Assembly: GCA_937906285.1 (NCBI GenBank)
Contig: CALCWL010000246.1
Coordinates: 1-18,695, forward strand
Source of the DNA: an uncultured Rhodanobacter sp.
Lineage (GTDB): Bacteria; Pseudomonadota; Gammaproteobacteria; Xanthomonadales; Rhodanobacteraceae
DNA length: 18,695 nucleotides
Direction of reading: 5' to 3'
This document shows, piece after piece, positions 6,740 to 14,904 of the stretch (position 1 is the stretch's first letter; the number at the start of each line of letters is the position of its first letter). Below the pieces are notes generated by a model, which saw nothing but the letters and a program-made list of their open reading frames with translations, was not told the DNA's origin and made no database searches. Position numbers and translations under genes: made by a program.

Positions 6740-7795
6740 ATGGGGAGCATTTTGAGCCATCCACGCCAAATTACGCTGAACGATATTGCGCGTGTCTGCG
6801 GCGTATCGCGTTCAACGGTATCGCTGGTGCTCCGCGGAAGCCCGTTGGTGCACGCCGATACCCGTCGTCAGGTCGAAGCGGAGATGCGGCGCCAGGGTTA
6901 CGTCTACAACCGCGCCGCGGCCACGTTGCGTCGGCGTGTGTCCACCGCGGTGGCCCTGGTCATCAACGATCTGTCCAATCCGTTCTTCGCCGAGTTTGCC
7001 GCCGGCGCTGACGAAGCGCTGGGTGCGAAGGGCTACGTCACGCTGCTGGGCAGCAGCAACGAATCTCCCGCGCGGCAGCGCCAGGTGCTTGGATCGCTGA
7101 TGGAACATCATCCGGCCGGGATCATCCTTTCGCCGGCCGAAGCCAGCGAGGCGGCCGATATCGAGTTGGCGATCGGCCCGCAGACTCCATTGCTGGTGTT
7201 CAACCGCGCACTGATCGAGTCACGCTCTGCTGGTTTCGAATACGATTTTCTGGGTCTGGACAACCGCGGTGGCACGCGTACAGCTACGGAGCACCTGCTT
7301 TCCCTCGGCCATCGGCGCATCGCCTTCTACGGCGGCCACGCGGATTCCAGTTCATGCCGGGAGCGCCGACTCGGCTACCAGGATGCGTTGCGCGAGGCGG
7401 GCATCGTCTTTGACGAGGGCTGGATGATCGAGACCGTACCCACCAGGCTCGCCGCCAGTGCGCATGCCGGCGCGCTGTGCGCGATCGATCCCGCGCCTAC
7501 GGCAGCCGTCTGCTACAACGATGCGGTAGCGTTGGGCCTGATGCTCGGCTTGGCTAGGCTCGGCCGCCATCCCGGCATTGATTTTGCCGTCACCGGCTTC
7601 GACGACATTCCCGAAGCCGCGGTCGGTATTCCGCCGCTTACCACGATGAGCGCCGATCCGCGTGCACGCGGTCGCCAGGCCGCCGAACTTCTGCTGCAGC
7701 GTGCGGCGAATCCCTCGCCGCTGCCGCGCAGATCCGTCGTCGTGGATGTGCAACTGACCAGGCGCGAGAGCACTCCGCATGTCTTCGCGAGCTGA
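6740..7795 (+). CDS. LacI-family transcriptional regulator of the sugar locus
   Basis: The product is a repressor-type DNA-binding protein with a periplasmic-binding-protein-like effector domain. The helix-turn-helix is at residues 11-31 (ITLNDIARVCGVSRSTVSLVL), followed by the hinge region NRAAATLRR (57-65) that contacts the operator minor groove. The effector domain runs from VALVINDLSNPFF (71-83) to the GFDDIPEA segment (286-293). The length of 351 is normal. The start is ambiguous. ATG 6740 is used here, but TTG 6752 has a GGGGAG ribosome-binding site 4 nt upstream and would give 347 residues; the DNA-binding domain is intact either way. A matching palindrome lies in its own promoter and two more lie before the receptor gene. 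The inducer is probably the imported sugar or a derivative, which is not identified. Confidence 0.93.
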   Translation: MGSILSHPRQITLNDIARVCGVSRSTVSLVLRGSPLVHADTRRQVEAEMRRQGYVYNRAAATLRRRVSTAVALVINDLSNPFFAEFAAGADEALGAKGYVTLLGSSNESPARQRQVLGSLMEHHPAGIILSPAEASEAADIELAIGPQTPLLVFNRALIESRSAGFEYDFLGLDNRGGTRTATEHLLSLGHRRIAFYGGHADSSSCRERRLGYQDALREAGIVFDEGWMIETVPTRLAASAHAGALCAIDPAPTAAVCYNDAVALGLMLGLARLGRHPGIDFAVTGFDDIPEAAVGIPPLTTMSADPRARGRQAAELLLQRAANPSPLPRRSVVVDVQLTRRESTPHVFAS

Positions 7796-7911
7796 TCTTT
7801 CCGACGTGCAGGGTGACGTTCCGGCCGGACGCCGGTGCCTTTCTGCGTCGCTGGCCACGTGCCGCGGCGCAGCATGCATTCGATAGAGACGCGTGCTAAA
7901 AAGGCTCCGTC

Positions 7912-7927
7912 TTTAGATCGATCTAAA
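7912..7927. promoter_or_regulatory. Operator O1 (perfect palindrome)
   Basis: TTTAGATCGATCTAAA is a perfect 16-bp palindrome with a central CG. It lies 86 bp (centre to centre) upstream of O2, close to eight helical turns, which would suit DNA looping by a tetrameric or paired repressor. It is assigned to the neighbouring LacI-type protein by similarity to the site in that gene's own promoter. Confidence 0.8.
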
Positions 7928-7991
7928 TTCGGGGGATGGGAACCTTCTGAACTCGCGCATGGCGGCGGAAGTGAGCTGAGGTTTTCCCGGG

Positions 7992-7997
7992 TATAAA
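7992..7997 (+). promoter_or_regulatory. Predicted -10 box for the TonB-receptor operon
   Basis: TATAAA matches the -10 consensus in five of six positions and abuts operator O2. No consensus -35 is seen 16-18 bp upstream (the sequence there is AAGTGA-like), so an activator or a weak promoter is possible. Transcription would start at about 8004, in the middle of O2. Confidence 0.5.
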
Positions 7998-8014
7998 TTT
8001 AGATCGATCCAAAT
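7997..8014. promoter_or_regulatory. Operator O2 overlapping the receptor promoter start
   Basis: ATTTAGATCGATCCAAAT is an 18-bp palindrome with one mismatched pair. It shares TTTAGATCGATC with O1 and the GATCGAT core with O3. It covers the predicted transcription start 48 bp before the receptor ATG, so occupancy should block initiation. Confidence 0.8.
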
Positions 8015-8061
8015 GACGTGTACTTGTTGCAGCCGCTCATTCAGGCCTAGAGGGGATCGAG

Positions 8062-10626
8062 ATGGAACAAGCATCACGCATGTGTATCCGCAATTCATTG
8101 TTCGCCGCCATTGCCGTCGCAATGACCGCTGCGGTGGTGCCGGCGGGCGCCTTTGCGCAGGAGGCGACAACCGGGGAGTCGGCGTCCAGGAACGTGCAAG
8201 CCAAGAATCTGGATGCTGTTCTTGTCACCGGTTCGCGCACCAGCACCAGAACGGTTGAGAACAGCTCCGCGCCCATCGACGTGGTCAGCGCCGAGGATCT
8301 CGTTGCCACTGGCAAAGGCGACCTGCTGCAAGCGCTGCTGACCAAGCTGCCTTCGCTGAGCCTGCAAACATATGGCAGCGGCCTGGATAACCAGGTGCGC
8401 GGCGCGATGCTGCGCAACCTGTCGCCCGGCTACACCCTGGTACTGGTCAACGGCAAGCGCCGCAATGTCAGTGCCTATACCAGCGACACCAGCTTCCCTG
8501 GCCAGAACTACACGGATATCGCGTTGATCCCGATGAGCGCGATCGACCACATCGAAGTGCTGCGCGACGGTGCATCGGCGATCTACGGCTCGGACGCCAT
8601 CACCGGTGTCATCAACATCATCCTCAAATCGAATACCAGCGGCGGCCTGCTCACGGCCGAGGGCGGCAGCAGCTTCGACGGCGACGGCAGTCGCAGCAAG
8701 TACGGAGCGAATTTCGGTCTCCCGCTGGGCAAAAGCGGCTTTGTCAACGTCTCCCTCGATTACACCTCCCAGCAGGAGGCTGCCCGCGTCAGACCCTATC
8801 GCGATACCTACATGGTGTATCCGGCGATCGCCGCCGACGGCAGTCTGACCAGACTCTGCACGTACAACAGCCTGTGTCCGGGTACTACTGCCAACCCGGC
8901 CGAAGCGGACCGCGACGTCAAGGATTATGCGTACAGCGTCCCCGCATACACCCTCAAGTCCGCAGCCTACAATCTCGAATACGACCTCGGTGATTCGGTC
9001 ACCTTGTACTCGTTCGCGACCTTCAGCTCTCGCCGGATGAGCACCCGGCAGAACACGCGCACGCCCTACACCGCCTGGAGCAGCAGTCCCGGATTGTTTG
9101 AAAACGTCTATCCGAACGGGTTCACTCCCAGAGCGGTGGGCAAGGAGCAGGACTATACGGGCGCGCTCGGCCTGAAAGGCTCTCTCGGGGAATGGCAGTG
9201 GGATCTCAGTGCCACCCGCAACAGCGACGATTACCACGTTTATACGCAGAACTCGGCCAATTATTCGCTCGCCTATCCCGGTGGCCCGACCGACGTCTAT
9301 TCGGGCAAGCTGGCGTACACCCAGAATGTCGCCAATTTGGACCTGCGCCGCAGCTTCGCCGTTGCCGCGTTCGAGGCGCCCTTGGATTTCAGCGCCGGGC
9401 TTGAATACCAGCGCGAAGGCTACACTCGCGGCGCGGGAGAACTGGCTTCCTGGTATGGCTCGGGCATCACTGCTTACACCGGCTACCTTCCGGCCGACGC
9501 CGTTCACGGTACGCGTCACGGCACGGCGGCTTATGTCGGCGCATCGACCAACGTCACCAAGCGTTGGTACCTGGATATTGCCGGGCGCTTTGAGGATCAT
9601 TCCGACTTCGGCAACGTTTCCACCGGACGGTTGACCTCGCGCTTCGATTTCACCGATCGCTTCGCGATCCGTGGGACCGTCAGCAATGGCTTCCATGCGC
9701 CGTCGCTGGCCGCACAGAACTTCCAGCTCACCTCCGATACTCCCACCCAGCGATGGATCAATGCCCGCGTCTCCTCACCGGTGGCCAAGGCGTTGGGCGC
9801 GGTTCCATTGAGGCCGGAAAAATCCACGAACTACAGCCTGGGCTTTACCTATTCCCCGACCGAGAGCGTGCATCTGGCCGTCGATGCGTACCAGATCGAG
9901 ATTCGCGACCAGCTGGGCATGTCGACGTACGTCGGCTACGACCCCACCGATCCCGACCGGGTCGTGGATTATTACGGCAATGTCCTCAACGCAAACCAGA
10001 TCGCGACCATCGACGGACTGCTCGCCCCCGCCGGCATAACGATCAGCCCGAACAAGGGCCTGTTCGTCAGTTACCTGCGCACCATTGGTGCGACGCGCAC
10101 CCGCGGCGTCGAATTCACGGCAGATGGCAGCTTTTCCAGCAAACTGGGCCAGTGGACGTGGGATTACGCCCTGAACACGGTCACAACGAACATCACCAAG
10201 GCCGAGGGAATATCGCCGCTGCTGGCGGATCTGCCCTACGTTGCGCTGCTCAACGAATCTACCCGATACAACCTCCGCTACCGGTCGCCTCGATATACGC
10301 AAGTGGCCGGAATCAACTGGGCTCGCAACGGGCTGAATCTCGGCGCCCATTTCACTTATTTCGGCCCGATCAAGCGGCTGAGCAACAATTACAGATATTC
10401 GATCAAGCCCAAGCTGGTCACGTCGCTGTCCGGGGGCTATGACTTCGGCAACGGCCTCAGTTTGACCGCCGGCGTCGACAACGTCTTCGACAAGAAGCCA
10501 AGCAAGCTTCCGTCGCAGGCAATGAGCAACAGCAACAAGGCGACGTATGTATGGATGTACGAGTCCGGTGATTCCATCAATGCCATGGGTGGCTACTACT
10601 TCGCCCGCCTCGACTATCGCTTCTGA
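8062..10626 (+). CDS. TonB-dependent outer-membrane receptor
   Basis: Outer-membrane beta-barrel transporter energised by TonB-ExbBD. The 854-residue protein has a Sec signal peptide (1-32, cut after AFA). A TonB-box-like LDAVLVTGS follows at 50-58. The plug domain (about 66-190) has VLVNGKRR (127-134) and the family motif IEVLRDGASAIYGSDAITGV (164-183), followed by the barrel. It ends in FARLDYRF, a typical C-terminal Phe signal for BAM insertion. Start ATG 8062 has GAGGGG 6 nt upstream. It is the first gene behind two LacI-type operators, and only 15 nt separate it from the flavoenzyme gene, so a carbohydrate substrate is likely rather than a siderophore. No Fur-type site was seen. The substrate cannot be read from sequence. 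Confidence 0.94.
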   Translation: MEQASRMCIRNSLFAAIAVAMTAAVVPAGAFAQEATTGESASRNVQAKNLDAVLVTGSRTSTRTVENSSAPIDVVSAEDLVATGKGDLLQALLTKLPSLSLQTYGSGLDNQVRGAMLRNLSPGYTLVLVNGKRRNVSAYTSDTSFPGQNYTDIALIPMSAIDHIEVLRDGASAIYGSDAITGVINIILKSNTSGGLLTAEGGSSFDGDGSRSKYGANFGLPLGKSGFVNVSLDYTSQQEAARVRPYRDTYMVYPAIAADGSLTRLCTYNSLCPGTTANPAEADRDVKDYAYSVPAYTLKSAAYNLEYDLGDSVTLYSFATFSSRRMSTRQNTRTPYTAWSSSPGLFENVYPNGFTPRAVGKEQDYTGALGLKGSLGEWQWDLSATRNSDDYHVYTQNSANYSLAYPGGPTDVYSGKLAYTQNVANLDLRRSFAVAAFEAPLDFSAGLEYQREGYTRGAGELASWYGSGITAYTGYLPADAVHGTRHGTAAYVGASTNVTKRWYLDIAGRFEDHSDFGNVSTGRLTSRFDFTDRFAIRGTVSNGFHAPSLAAQNFQLTSDTPTQRWINARVSSPVAKALGAVPLRPEKSTNYSLGFTYSPTESVHLAVDAYQIEIRDQLGMSTYVGYDPTDPDRVVDYYGNVLNANQIATIDGLLAPAGITISPNKGLFVSYLRTIGATRTRGVEFTADGSFSSKLGQWTWDYALNTVTTNITKAEGISPLLADLPYVALLNESTRYNLRYRSPRYTQVAGINWARNGLNLGAHFTYFGPIKRLSNNYRYSIKPKLVTSLSGGYDFGNGLSLTAGVDNVFDKKPSKLPSQAMSNSNKATYVWMYESGDSINAMGGYYFARLDYRF

Positions 10627-10641
10627 TCCCGGGAAATCGAC

Positions 10642-12654
10642 GTGACCAAGAAGAAGCACGAACAACTGGGCATGCTCGACAGCATCGAGCGCCGTGATTT
10701 CGTCAACGGCGTACTCAAGAGCTCACTGGTAATCGCTGCTTCGGGCCTCGCCCCGGGCATGCTGGCCGCTGCCACGGGCATGACATCGGCGTCCCAGGCC
10801 GCCGGCGCAAAAATGGCGACGCCGCCGACGGGCACGTACCCGCCGGCGCTGACCGGCATGCGCGGCAGCAGTTTTCCGGCATACCAGATCGGTCATGCCA
10901 TGCGCGATGGAACTCTGCACGTCGACCAGGATCGGGTCCAGGATACGGGCGAGGAGTACGACCTGGTCGTCGTCGGGGGCGGCATCAGCGGGCTGTCCGC
11001 CGCGCTGTACTACTCTCGCGACAGCGGCAGCAAGGCGCGCACGCTGGTGCTGGACAATCACGATGACTTCGGTGGCCACGCCAAGCGCAACGAGTTCGAT
11101 TTCGGCAACCGCAAGGTTATTTCCAACGGCGGCACCTTCAACATTTCTCCCGGCAGCGAGAATGCGCGCAGCTTCATGCAGTCGATTGGCATCGACGATA
11201 TCGCACGGCTCAACCGCGACAACCAGGACACGTTCTTCTACCAGCGCCTTGGCATGGGGCAGTCTGTCTACTACGACCAGGCCACCTTCGGCAAAGACCT
11301 GCTGATGGGCGATCCTGCGCCATGGATCGAATTCATCGCATTGCACGATCCCAACACGCCACCCGACCAAGCGAAGCGGTGGGCCGAATTCCTCGCCCAC
11401 GCACCGATGAGTGAGCGGGCGCGCAAGGATGTGTACCAGCTGTACACGGCGAAGATCGACTATTTGCCCGGCATGACTCCGGCTGAGCGCGTGAAGAAGC
11501 TGCGCAAGGTCACCTATCGGGACTTCCTGCTGGAAATCGCCAAAGTCGACCCGATGGCGGTCACCTATCTGCGCGACCGCACCTTCGGCAGCGCACGAGG
11601 CCTTTCCGGCATGTCGGCGATGGCGGCGCGCCGGCGCGGTATGCCCGGTTTCCTGGGCATGGATCTCGGAGCGGACAATCCACTACCACAGAGCGCGCAG
11701 AGCCTGCCGCCGGCGACCACCCACAAGACCATTCCCAACTACCATTTCCCCGATGGAAACGCGACCATCGCCCGATTGATCGTCCGTCAGTTGATTCCCG
11801 AGGCGCTGCCCGGCAAGACCTTGGAGGATTCAATCCTGCAACGGGTCGACTATCCCCGCCTGGATATGCCTGGCAACCGCAATCGCATCCGCCTGAGCAG
11901 CACCGCCGTCGAGGTAGCCAACACGCGGACCGGCGTCAGCGTGGTCTACGCCCGTGACGGCAAGTTCCATCGTGTGCGCGCCCGACATTGCGTGCTGGCT
12001 TGCTGGCACCACGTGATTCCATACATCTGCCAGGAACTGCCGGATTGGCAAAAGGAAGCGTTGCGCTACCAGGTGCACGCGGTCAATCTTTGGGTCAACG
12101 TATGGCTGCGCAATTGGCGCGCGTTCAAGAAGGCTGGCGCCTGCTTCATCAATGCGCCCAATGGCTACTACTCGCAGATCCTGCTCGAATGCCCGGTGGA
12201 CATCGGCGGATACAAACGCTCGACCTCGCCGGACGAGCCGACCGTACTGACCATGTTGCGCGTATTCGAGACGCCGGGGATTCCGGTCAAGGACCAGTAC
12301 CGTATCGCCCGCGGCGAGATGTATGCCACCGATTTCGAAACCTATGAATTCCATGTCCGCGATCAGCTTACCCGCATGCTCGGACCGTACGGCTTCGATG
12401 CGCGCCGCGATATAGCCGGCATCACCCTCAACCGCTGGGGACATGGCTATTCGTACATGTATTCCTCGGTGTTCGACGAGTTCCTGGACCGTGGCGAGCA
12501 GCCTCCGCACGAACGCGCGCGGCAGCCTTTCGGCAACATCGCCATCGCCAATTGCGACGCGGCTGCTCGCGACAGCACGCCCGACGCGATCGACCAAGCC
12601 CACCGGGCCGTCGGCGAATTGAGGTCGAACATGCGTAACAGCGTCGCTTTCTGA
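10642..12654 (+). CDS. Tat-exported FAD-dependent oxidoreductase, spermidine dehydrogenase (SpdH)-like family
   Basis: A flavoprotein of 670 residues. The N terminus has a twin-arginine signal: ERRDFVNG (16-23) followed by a hydrophobic stretch (about 28-44), so it is probably folded and exported to the periplasm. The Rossmann FAD site is DLVVVGGGISGLSAA (107-121), followed by LDNHDDFGGHAKRNEF (137-152), a segment I associate with SpdH-like proteins. The C-terminal part NRWGHGYSYMY and PFGNIAIANCDAAA closes the FAD fold in the same family. No CXXCH haem motif is present. The GTG start at 10642 follows GGGA; an internal ATG at 10672 would still keep the Tat motif. It sits between a receptor gene and a sugar symporter gene, so a polyamine substrate is doubtful; a sugar, polyol or amino-sugar substrate is inferred. 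Family membership is recalled, not searched. Confidence 0.8.
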   Translation: MTKKKHEQLGMLDSIERRDFVNGVLKSSLVIAASGLAPGMLAAATGMTSASQAAGAKMATPPTGTYPPALTGMRGSSFPAYQIGHAMRDGTLHVDQDRVQDTGEEYDLVVVGGGISGLSAALYYSRDSGSKARTLVLDNHDDFGGHAKRNEFDFGNRKVISNGGTFNISPGSENARSFMQSIGIDDIARLNRDNQDTFFYQRLGMGQSVYYDQATFGKDLLMGDPAPWIEFIALHDPNTPPDQAKRWAEFLAHAPMSERARKDVYQLYTAKIDYLPGMTPAERVKKLRKVTYRDFLLEIAKVDPMAVTYLRDRTFGSARGLSGMSAMAARRRGMPGFLGMDLGADNPLPQSAQSLPPATTHKTIPNYHFPDGNATIARLIVRQLIPEALPGKTLEDSILQRVDYPRLDMPGNRNRIRLSSTAVEVANTRTGVSVVYARDGKFHRVRARHCVLACWHHVIPYICQELPDWQKEALRYQVHAVNLWVNVWLRNWRAFKKAGACFINAPNGYYSQILLECPVDIGGYKRSTSPDEPTVLTMLRVFETPGIPVKDQYRIARGEMYATDFETYEFHVRDQLTRMLGPYGFDARRDIAGITLNRWGHGYSYMYSSVFDEFLDRGEQPPHERARQPFGNIAIANCDAAARDSTPDAIDQAHRAVGELRSNMRNSVAF

Positions 12655-12710
12655 GGCGCGGTAGGAACCACGATTCACGAGCGGCATCCTGAGCCCTGGG
12701 AGGGGATCGA

Positions 12711-13997
12711 ATGCATTACAGCGAAAACGCCACGACTCCGACAGGCAATCCGGTGCGCACTGCCATCGTGCCCCTGGTGCTGATCGTCAGCCTGTTCTTC
12801 TTCTGGGGTGCGGCGGCCAGCCTCAACGATATCCTGATCAAGCAGTTCAAGAAGGCTTTCGAGCTGTCCGATCTGCAGGCCGGGCTGGTGCAGAGTGCGT
12901 TCTACCTCGGCTATTTCCTGTTCGCGATGCCGGCAGCCATGTTCATGCGCCGTTATAGCTACAAGGCCGCTGTGGTGCTGGGTCTGCTGCTGTTCGCAGC
13001 CGGCACTTTCCTGTTCTATCCCGCCGCGGAGATCCATGCTTACGGGGTGTTTCTGCTGGCGCTGTTTGTCATCGCCAGCGGACTGGCGTTTCTCGAAACC
13101 TCGGCCAACTCCTTGGTCACCGTGCTTGGTCCGGCGGAGGGGGCTGCCCGGCGGCTGAATCTGGCGCAGGCGTTCAATCCGCTCGGCGCGATGATCGGCG
13201 TGATGATCGGCTCGCACTTCATCTTCTCGGGAATCGAGTACGGCGCGCAGGATCTCGCGGCGATGGCGCCGGCCGCACGCGAGGCCTACTTCGCAGCCGA
13301 ATCGGCGGCGGTGCAGATGCCGTACCTGGCGATCGGCGTCGTGGTGCTGCTATGGGCGGTGCTGGTCGCAGGGACAAAGTTCCCGGCCACGCGCGATAAG
13401 GGTGTCGAGCACAAGGCCAGCAGTGGCGCGCAGCTGAAGGAGTTGCTGCGCAACCGCAACTTTGTCTTCGCGGTCGTGGCACAGCTGTTTTACGTCGGCG
13501 CACAGGTTGGCGTCTGGAGCTACCTGATCCGCTATTTTCAGGATGCCGTGCCCGGTACGCCGGAAAGGGTCGCTGCCAGTTTCCTGACGGCTTCGTTGGC
13601 GCTCTTCATGTGTGGGCGCTTCGTCGGTTCGTTGCTGCTGCGCAAGGTGTCGCCAACGCGCCTTCTGGGCGCGTTCGCGCTGGTCGATCTGCTGTTGTGC
13701 ATCATCGCGATCGCGCTGCCAGGCATGATCGGCCTGTATGCACTGGTTGGCGTGAGTATTTTCATGTCGGTGATGTTCCCGACGATCTTCGTGCTCGGCC
13801 TGAGCGGACTGGACGACGACCATCGCAAACTCGGTTCCTCGATGCTGGTCATGGCCATCGTCGGTGGCGCATTGCTGCCGGCCCTGATGGGCGCTGTTTC
13901 GGACGTGGCGGGAATCCACTGGGCCATCGCCGTCCCCGCGCTGAGTTTCATCGTCATTCTCGCCTATGCCTTGCGTACGGCGCGCCTGATGCGGTGA
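12711..13997 (+). CDS. FucP-type sugar/H+ symporter (MFS, FHS family)
   Basis: A 428-residue inner-membrane transporter with about 12 hydrophobic helices. It aligns by eye with E. coli L-fucose permease FucP: SLFFFWGAAASLNDIL (27-42), QAGLVQSAFYLGYF (56-69), GLAFLETSANSLVTVLGP (124-141), RLNLAQAFNPLGA (148-160) and YVGAQVGVWSYLIRY (261-275). The two acidic residues that drive proton/fucose coupling in FucP are kept as Asp40 and Glu129. Position 37 is Ser where I recall FucP having Asn43, so sugar preference may differ. Start ATG 12711 has a strong GGGAGGGG site. The gene is 56 nt after the flavoenzyme gene, within the predicted operon. FHS members also carry glucose, galactose or fructose, so L-fucose is not assured. 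Confidence 0.9.
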   Translation: MHYSENATTPTGNPVRTAIVPLVLIVSLFFFWGAAASLNDILIKQFKKAFELSDLQAGLVQSAFYLGYFLFAMPAAMFMRRYSYKAAVVLGLLLFAAGTFLFYPAAEIHAYGVFLLALFVIASGLAFLETSANSLVTVLGPAEGAARRLNLAQAFNPLGAMIGVMIGSHFIFSGIEYGAQDLAAMAPAAREAYFAAESAAVQMPYLAIGVVVLLWAVLVAGTKFPATRDKGVEHKASSGAQLKELLRNRNFVFAVVAQLFYVGAQVGVWSYLIRYFQDAVPGTPERVAASFLTASLALFMCGRFVGSLLLRKVSPTRLLGAFALVDLLLCIIAIALPGMIGLYALVGVSIFMSVMFPTIFVLGLSGLDDDHRKLGSSMLVMAIVGGALLPALMGAVSDVAGIHWAIAVPALSFIVILAYALRTARLMR

Positions 13998-14059
13998 TGC
14001 GCCGCGCAACAGCCTCGTCGTTCTCGTGCCGGCACGACTCTTTCCCATCTGGAAATTTC

Positions 14060-14896
14060 ATGTCATCCATTCCCTCGCTTCTCCTCAATGACGGCCATCG
14101 CATCCCGCAACTCGGCCTGGGTATCTGGCAGGTGCCCGACGCCGATGTACCGCGTGCGGCTGGTACTGCATTTGACCTCGGCTACCGCCACGTCGACGGC
14201 GCCGCCGCCTACGGCAACGAGGAAGGTCTCGGCCGTGCGATCCGCGCCGCCGGCCTGCCGCGTGCCGACCTGTTCGTCACCACCAAGCTGCGCAATCCCG
14301 ACCAGGGCCGTGCCGAGGCGGCGAGGGCGCTCGACGCCAGCCTGGCGAAGCTGCAGCTGGACTATGTCGACCTCTACCTGATCCACTGGCCGTGCCCGCA
14401 CCACGACCGCTTCGTCGACAGCTGGAGGACGTTGATCGAGGCGCGCGATGCGGGAAAGGTGCGTTCGATCGGCGTGTCCAACTTCCGCGCACAGGACGTC
14501 GAGCGCATCGTCGAGGCCACCGGTGTGGTGCCGGCGGTCAACCAGATCGAGCTGCATCCCCTGCTGCAGCAGCACGAGCTGAACGCCTACGGCGCGGCCA
14601 ACGGCATCGTCACCGAGGCCTGGAGTCCGCTGGCGCACGGCGGCGAACTGCTGGCCGACCCGCTGCTGCGCGAGATCGCCGGCAGGTACGGCAAAACCTC
14701 CGCCCAGGTGATCCTGCGCTGGCACGTTCAGTCGGGACGCGTGGTCTTCCCGAAGTCGGTCACGCCCGCGCGGATCGCCGAGAACGCGGCGATCTTCGAC
14801 TTCGTCCTCGACGACGGCGACATGGCGAAGATCGCCACGCTCGACGCCGGTACGCGGCTGGGGCCGGACCCGGCCGACTACGAAGACATGGACTGA
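14060..14896 (+). CDS. Aldo/keto reductase (2,5-diketogluconate reductase-like)
   Basis: A cytoplasmic NADPH-dependent reductase with a (beta/alpha)8 barrel; 278 residues, the usual length for the DkgA/DkgB-like group. The catalytic tetrad is visible as Asp46, Tyr51, Lys76 (VTTKL) and His109 (LIHWP). The cofactor motif FPKSVTPARIAEN is at 230-242 (Lys232, Ser233, Arg238, Asn242). Start ATG 14060 has only a weak GGAAA site; the open frame further upstream shadows the symporter gene. It is 62 nt after the symporter gene and 8 nt before the kinase gene. It probably reduces a carbonyl of the imported or oxidised sugar; which one is unknown. Confidence 0.92.
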   Translation: MSSIPSLLLNDGHRIPQLGLGIWQVPDADVPRAAGTAFDLGYRHVDGAAAYGNEEGLGRAIRAAGLPRADLFVTTKLRNPDQGRAEAARALDASLAKLQLDYVDLYLIHWPCPHHDRFVDSWRTLIEARDAGKVRSIGVSNFRAQDVERIVEATGVVPAVNQIELHPLLQQHELNAYGAANGIVTEAWSPLAHGGELLADPLLREIAGRYGKTSAQVILRWHVQSGRVVFPKSVTPARIAENAAIFDFVLDDGDMAKIATLDAGTRLGPDPADYEDMD

Positions 14897-14904
14897 GCGC
14901 AGGC

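Larger units (their letters stand above)
7796..8061. other. Intergenic control region of the TonB-receptor operon
   Basis: This 266-bp region has no credible small gene. The first 115 bp show no clear terminator for the regulator gene. From 7912 on it holds two operator palindromes, a TATAAA -10 box and the receptor's ribosome-binding site. Confidence 0.7.

Noticed and set aside
8095..9696. Long minus-strand open frame across the TonB-receptor gene (about 530 codons)
   Set aside because: It shadows a clear receptor gene and shows no domain or ribosome-binding site of its own.
12698..12713. GGGGATCGA before the symporter start as a fourth operator
   Set aside because: It shares only GATCGA with the palindromes and lacks the second half-site; it is better explained as a ribosome-binding site, and the receptor gene has a similar leader.
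14392..14890. Upstream open extension of the kinase frame through the aldo/keto reductase gene
   Set aside because: The extension is Arg-rich shadow sequence; the PfkB family N terminus begins at ATG 14905.
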